Below are positions 58,065-64,000 of a stretch of 64,000 bases of DNA, in pieces; position 1 is the stretch's first letter, and each line of letters opens with the position of its first letter. Source of the DNA: Colius striatus (Eukaryota; Chordata; Aves; Coliiformes; Coliidae). The position numbers and the translations under genes were made by a program. Location of the stretch: contig NC_084771.1 of the NCBI RefSeq assembly GCF_028858725.1, positions 8,274,915 through 8,338,914 of the forward strand, written 5' to 3'. The notes under the pieces are model-generated. The model saw nothing but the letters and a program-made list of their open reading frames with translations. It did no database searches and was not told where the DNA came from.

Positions 58065-61000
58065 GTAGTGGCAAATACTTGAGCAGCTGGGGAAGGTGAG
58101 CTGAGGCTGAAGCAGGTTGTGCAAACAGGTGAAAATGCCACCCCAGCACACTCATGCAGGCAGCAGCTCATGGCTTTGTGGGGGTAAAGAGGAGAGATAC
58201 ACACACATTCAGGAGCAGGAGGCAGCACATGGCAAGAGGTGGAGTCAACAGATGATGGGAACAAAGCTGCTTTCAGAGCAGCATTGCTGGAAGAAATACC
58301 CACCTCCTGTCAAGGTGTGAGGATATGATGAAAGAAGATAAAATGAGAGCAAACACGTATGGCGAGTTCTGCTTAGAGGTTTGTTATGGAGACTCTAACT
58401 CAGATCCTGCCAAGTCATTAATAACCCCAGACAGAAAAGATCTGCCAATCAGTTTGAGGAGCTGCATGAAAAATGACCGAGGGTAGAGGCTGCAGAATGA
58501 GTCTGGTTCCCTCAGACAGATGTAAAAAATGACTGAAGGGAAGTGCATTCAAAAAACCCAACAACTCAAAAGCAACCAGGAAAGCTAGAAAAGATCCATT
58601 AAAATATCACGAGGGCTAAGAAACACGGAATATTGCAATATTCATCTTCCCATGGTGGCTTCCCAAAAAGCCCCTTAAAGAAAGGTGCTGCAGAGAGGCT
58701 CTTGCTCAAAAAGGCAACACTTGCTGGGATACTCATACATCAGACAGTGAGAAAAGTTCGTAACCAGAGGATTACTTATGGCAAAACATAACACAACCCT
58801 CCAAATCCCAGCAAACTGATAGATTTGGTTCTAAGTCACACCGGACACAGAGTCAGCCACAGTTCATTTAGCAAGGAGGATGTATTTAATATAGAAGGAA
58901 ATGGGTCAAGCAGCTGAGAGCTCTACATAAATATTTAAATTGCAACTCATCCATCACATGTATTGCCTTGGGGTTATCCCTCTGGAGTCTCAACAAGGAT
59001 TACTTTTAGAGGTGGAAGGAAGAAGGGCTTGTATCACATTAACAACTTGAACACACATGTGGCTGCTGCTGGGGGTGGCACCTTTCCCATGCCCCTCCAA
59101 AAAGGGACAAACAACGTTGTGCCCAGCCTGGGTGATCCTGTGAGTATCCACAGCTCCAGCACTGTGTGATGTGCAGTGTGCTCTGGCTGATACCGTCCCT
59201 TCTGCTCAGCATGGTTCAGTCAGTGGTTGATATAGAGCTTGAATAACAGAAACATACACCCCTACAGTACATGAGGAGTATACAAACTCCCTCTGAATGG
59301 GGGAAAACTAGAATAACAGCATCATGAACACTGCTCAGAGACTTGTTGAAAAGCTCTCTTGGTTTCCTCAAGGTGTCACGGAGAAATGAACAGGATAATG
59401 TAATTTTGCTGTGCAAATCGTGTGAGCAGGTATTAAGCAGTTGAATGACAAACAACTATTTGATGTTAAATGCTGCACAAGATAACTTCTGGGTACCCTG
59501 GGACATCCTGACATGCTAGCTCAGGTTGACAAATGGTTGCTGTTGTCTGTGACAGATAAATGTGCCCTCCTTGCCTCCGTATGGTCATCCAGATGCTCTA
59601 CGTGATGGGGAAGCAAAGGGCCAAGGCAAGGATGCTGAATAGCACCCAGGAGGCACTCACCATATCTACTCCTCATCTACTCCTGAATTTAGCTTATCCT
59701 TGGTTCTCCTCACAGCTAAATCCACATCTGCACCCAAGGCATAAGCAAGAAAGCTCCAGGGGGAAAAAAAAAAATCCTTAAAATTGAAGGCAAAGTTCTC
59801 CCTGCAGAGCCCATTAACCCAAGAGCCACACTCACCTTCCTCTCCTCTGCCCCAGCTCCCTAAAAGGCAAACTCTCCTCCAGCCTCTCCTTTTATTTGCC
59901 CAGAACACCTGGTAGCAATCTCTTGCAGAGTATAATCAGCTTTTCATTAACAGTCAGGTCATTTGTTAGCTCCACTTGTTGAATGACATCCTGGGGCTGA
60001 GTACCTTCCCTTCCTCCTGCCTGCTCTGGCTAAGGGACCTTTGCTCACAGGAGCTGGGGTTATGTTTGCTGTAGTATCTTGCACTAAAGAAAGTTTATTT
60101 CTTCTAATAATTCACCAGCAGAGGAGCTGGGAAGGGGTCTAGATGAGCCTGATGAAGAGCAGCTGAGGGAATTGGGGGTGTTTGGTCTGGAGAAGAGGAG
60201 GCTGGGGAGGGACTTTCTCACTCTCTACAAGACACTGCCAGTTTTCCCAGGTTATCCAGATAATGTGGGTGTAAAACTCTGCTGATGAACACAGCTGCTC
60301 ATCCCTCTGGTTCACCCAAAAACTTTAAAGCTCTTTTCTTGAGTTTCTGCAGAGAATAAAAAAGCCAGCTTTGTACTTTACACACTGGGTGAGACGAGTA
60401 AATTTTAGCAGGGAAGGGTTACATCACCTTCCTCTCTAACATACTGCTCATTTTTGGAGCCCCTGGAGCTCCCATAGCAGCTGCTCCAGGAGATGTGGGC
60501 TCCTTCAACAGATGCAGCCCACACAGAAGAGAAGAAAACCACTGAACTTAGAGGAACACCATGGAGAATGGGCTTTGTAAAGAGCTCCTGGCTACAAAAC
60601 GCTTTCTGACATGTATTGATTCAGTAACAAAAGGTCTGTAATATGTAATAGTGCCAGTTGGTCATTTCATATCCAATTATTTCTGCTCCACACCCTTGGG
60701 ATTTCCCAGCTGGGCATTTTGAGGTGGGCAGAGAACAACCTTTGCTTTTTTACTTGCTCAAAAGAAAAAGGTCCAGCTGATGCTGGAGCAGCTGCTGAAA
60801 CTCCACTGTAGCCTGGGCAAGAAGTCAGCTCCCAGGGCCAAAATCTGCTCAGATCTGTTCTCCTAAATGTGTCTGCTGCCTCCATTTTTCTGATCTTTGC
60901 TTCATTCTCTTTGCAGGAAGCTAAAACTGTAACATGCCCCAATTCACCTCCTAAGCCCAGCACTGTCGTGCCTGTAGTGAAGTTGCACATCAGCCCCTCC

Positions 61001-63675
61001 AAACAGCAAAGGGTGGGGCTGAGGGCACAGCCGTGGCTCAGGAAGGTCAGGAGGAGTTTGTCTCGCTGCATATGTCATCACCCTCCTGAAATTTAGCTGC
61101 TCTCACCTGGAATAGCTGCAGTGACTCCAAAACGCTGCCACAACCTGTTACACAAATAACCTGGGTACAAGTTTCCTAAGTGAGTCACTACTGATGCACT
61201 GCAGAAAGACCCTTGCACTTGTGACTGTTGTTCCAACTAAAAAGCTTTTTGTTCTTTAAAATCTGAAACCTGAATTAGACCAAAAAACCCCTCGTGCAGA
61301 AGAGTCCCCTGGGCCACCTTGCAGCACCCAGTGAATCGCTCCTCTCTGGGCTGGGCAAAGCTCTGCAAGCCACCAGAGGAGAAAGCTGAGCACAAAGGAC
61401 ATCTGGAGCCTGGCTTTGTGTCACCTTCCAAGGAAAAGCCATTTCAAATGCAAACAGCCAAATTCTCAGAGCTCTGATACTCCTCCACACCTCTGCTCTC
61501 CCCGCTCAGCCTCACTTCGGTCAAAGCAAAGGCTGAAAAGCAAAGCCACGGCAAGCAGAAGTCACCTTTCAAAGGAGCCCATCTACTTATTTTCCCTTGA
61601 ATATGGCCATTATGCCACAGCAGCACTCCTCACCACATTATTGAAATGCAGGAGCAAAGGCTCTTTACCCAGCTGTTAAAATTCATCAGCACTTGGGGTC
61701 CTTCACACTCGCTGTCACTCGCCCATGACACCAACAGCACTGGGACACAGCCAGAGCTGGCAGCTTCCTGCACTGGGGTGGCTGGAGCCCTGAGCTGACA
61801 TCAGAGCACACGTCACCAGGGTCCTTCACACTCCCTGGAGACAGGAGGAGTCCGGGATGGCAATTATTTCAATTCCTCTTGAGCTCCAGAGCTTTCTGAA
61901 GGATTTTTCTTCCGCTGTCCTGTGCAACCGTGTTGTCATGGTGACCGGAGAGGGATGCTGGACACCAGCCTGGCTCCCCTCCTGGCAACAGGCTGGCCAA
62001 GCCATGAAGCTGATGGTTTCCAGTGAGGTTTTTGCCATGCCTGGGGAGACATGTTAAGAAGTAGAAAGGGAGATGTTTTCTTAAGCAGACTGAGTATTTT
62101 TGTGCTTAACTATGACAATCAGACTCGGGATTCCCCGTGTTGCTTTGCAGAGTAAACATGAGTGGTAAGAAGCCTACTCATGGGGCTGCACTAAAAACTT
62201 CCCATGGCTGGGGCAAAGCTGGTTCTGTGGCAGCCACTGGCCACACCTGAGATGTTTGACCTCCCTGCACAGACAGTCATTTACCCCTGTGACTAAATGT
62301 TGCCTCAGCGGGAGGAAAGCTCTATAATGTCAGCCATAAATTACTGGATGGGCTCCCTCTAACCACTTAGCTCATGACTAATAGGTGTCTGTCTTGCACT
62401 GTGGATTCTCTGCAGACCAACCTCCTGCATTCTCTGAGCACAGCACTGACAAACCTGTTGCAATTTAGTAGGGCCTCATTACTGAAACAGCCCCATCAGA
62501 CAGGAACCCTCCCTCCTGCCTAAGCCATCCCTCAGCCAGCAGTAGCTGTTCTGTATCCTGAGCAGCTCCACAAAGAGCTCGGGATGTCTGACTGGTTTTG
62601 CCAATGGGGATATAGATGGGAAAGGGGCATTTGCTGTTCTGTCAGAGACTGGGCAAAGTCTTTACAAGGATACAGTGTTTTGGCACCTCCTGAAAGCCCT
62701 GGTACTCCTGAACTGTGTCAGGGGATGGTAGATGGAGGCTGGAAACCCTCCAGGGAAGCAAAGCCAACTCTTCCTGGGCACTCGAGCGGGAGCATCGGTT
62801 GTAGGACACGGTGCTGAGTCAGCAGCTCCTGGCAGGGAGCCCACCAGCTCCTCTCCAGGCCTTCACCCCCGTTTTTCTGGCTGCCATTGAAAGAGTGAGG
62901 CTTTGTGCTGATTGGAATACAAAGGTTTCATGTTTAGTTTTACAGCTCAGGCAATAACATTTTGCAGCTTTCCCCCTGTCAAAGCAATGAGGCTTTCACA
63001 CCTCTGGAGCTTAATTAGGCAAATGCATGGAGATCATTTCTCTGCCACATATGAAACACTGGGAAAGGAGCTGGCATTTGTCACAGAGAAACGTGTTTCC
63101 TCCACTTCCACCTCCATGTGCCTCCCTAACCCACCCATCTCTCTCCAGCATAGGCTTTTCCAGCCAACTCAACGTGTTTTACTCAGACCTGTGCTCAGGA
63201 GAGTTGGGATGTCGATGCCCTTTATCCCCACACCACCTTCAGCCACCTGCATCAGGGCCACTTCAGCTCTGCTCACTGCTGGCTGCTGCCCAATAATGCA
63301 GAGCAGGATGAGACATCTCCACTTTGGGGCTTCTCAGCTGATGCCAAAGGCTGTGTTGGTTCACAAACAGGCAAAGGAGCCCTGCAAGGACAGGAGGGAT
63401 TCACTGTGTGTGCATGGAAGGGTACAAATGGAGGATATCCCACTCACCCCTCCTTAGCTCTGCCATGCACAGCACTGGTCACTTCAGTGTGAAAATGTAA
63501 CTAACCTTCAAAAAAACCCAGCAAGTTGTCATGAAAAAAAAAAACAGAAAAGCACAAGGAGGGGCAGGAGCAGTGAGGCAGAGATGTCCCATCTGGGGTA
63601 GAGCACCCAGGGCTGAGCCAGAGCCCTGTGCCACCAGCAGCCACCAGCTCTGCTCATCCACAGTGCAAATCCCCA
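58065..63675. other. Intergenic, one CR1 fragment, no gene seen
   Basis: No credible exon. Apart from the CR1 piece at 60.1 kb, there is an RFX-like GTTGTCATGGTGAC at 61932-61945 and otherwise unremarkable sequence. Confidence 0.55.
60121..60235 (+). mobile_element. CR1 fragment, internal region
   Basis: GGTCTGGAGAAGAGGAGGCT followed by GGGAGGGACTTTCTCACTCT is the characteristic forward CR1 segment located a few hundred bases before the 3' end. The terminal part is missing. Confidence 0.7.
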
Positions 63676-64000
63676 GGGCTGAGAGACCTGGGGCTGTTCA
63701 GCCTGGAGAAGAGAAAGCTGAGGGGAGACCTTACCAATGCTGATAAATACCTGAAGGGGGACGACAAGAGGATGGGGTCAGTGTTTGTTGTGTGGTGGCT
63801 GGTGACAGGACAAGGGGTAATGGACATCTGCTGGAACACAGCAAGTGCCCCTGGCACAGGAGGAGCAAATCCTTTGGTGCTGGGGTGAGGGAGCCCTGGC
63901 CCAGGCTGCCCAGGGAGGGTGTGGAGGCTCCTTCTCGGGAGGTTTCCAACCCCACGTGGACACGTTCCTGTGCCCCCTGAGCCAGGGGAACCTGCTTGAG
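63676..64000 (+). mobile_element. CR1 LINE fragment cut by the window end
   Basis: Forward CR1: GTTCAGCCTGGAGAAGAG, then GGTGACAGGACAAGGGGTAA, then GGAGGCTCCTTCTCGGGAGG. It differs from the other copies by several substitutions, so it belongs to a different or older subfamily. The 3' end lies outside the window. Confidence 0.88.

Noticed and set aside
57743-58151. Open frames of 118 and 125 codons at 57.7-58.2 kb
   Set aside because: They lie on a CR1 3' end and repeat the same peptides seen over the other CR1 copies. This is repeat sequence, not a gene.
62912-63457. 181-codon open frame
   Set aside because: The composition looks like translated intergenic sequence and there is no family resemblance or supporting signal.
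1-64000. CRISPR arrays, operons, phage or prokaryotic defence systems
   Set aside because: No regularly spaced repeats, no compact gene arrays, and clear vertebrate gene structure and LINE repeats throughout.

Overview
The window looks like ordinary nuclear DNA from a bird. The interspersed repeats I recognise are 5'-truncated CR1 LINEs with the avian 3' terminus (a TTGAGATTCTGTGA-type end). Genes are intron-rich with GT-AG introns and sit behind two sharp CpG islands in otherwise AT-leaning DNA. The local order, CHMP1B (minus) next to TENT5D/FAM46D (plus), fits the avian chromosome 4 segment that corresponds to mammalian Xq21. The dense, fairly uniform CR1 copies would suit a CR1-rich lineage such as Piciformes, but the species cannot be fixed from this sequence.

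Layout. 1-5.9 kb: no secure gene. It holds a 22-base C run, a short tandem duplication, an unexplained coding-like tract (about 0.75-2.4 kb) and possible distal minus-strand poly(A) signals. 5.9-13.9 kb: a complete CHMP1B gene on the minus strand. Eight coding exons join into a 199-residue ESCRT-III subunit with every splice junction in phase. It is driven from a housekeeping-type CpG island (ETS, NRF1-like and Sp1-type motifs) at about 13.43-13.92 kb, directly followed by two CR1 fragments. 14.3-31.4 kb: intergenic, with microsatellites, tandem duplications, an open coding-like segment ending in a consensus splice donor at 18.44 kb, and two adjacent RFX X-box-like sites just beyond it. 31.49-32.2 kb: a second CpG island with an X-box and a clear splice donor, read here as the TENT5D promoter and first non-coding exon. 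31.9-44.3 kb: a large intron holding one CR1 copy. 44.29 kb onward: the single coding exon of TENT5D (391 residues, intact catalytic motifs) and a 3' UTR with several possible poly(A) signals up to about 49.95 kb. 50-64 kb: intergenic, with three CR1 fragments, a G-rich tract and more X-box-like palindromes.

The two genes are divergent, with about 18 kb between promoters, and are not obviously functionally coupled. CHMP1B works in membrane scission at endosomes, midbodies and the nuclear envelope. TENT5D is a cytoplasmic non-canonical poly(A) polymerase important in male germ cells. The most notable points are that CHMP1B is here in its ancestral intron-containing form (the functional human gene is an intronless retrocopy elsewhere), that an RFX-type motif sits in the presumed TENT5D promoter with further copies around it, and that one coding-like segment at 18.2-18.4 kb is unexplained. 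I found no CRISPR array, operon, phage or other prokaryote-type system, and nothing that clearly amounts to a new biological system.
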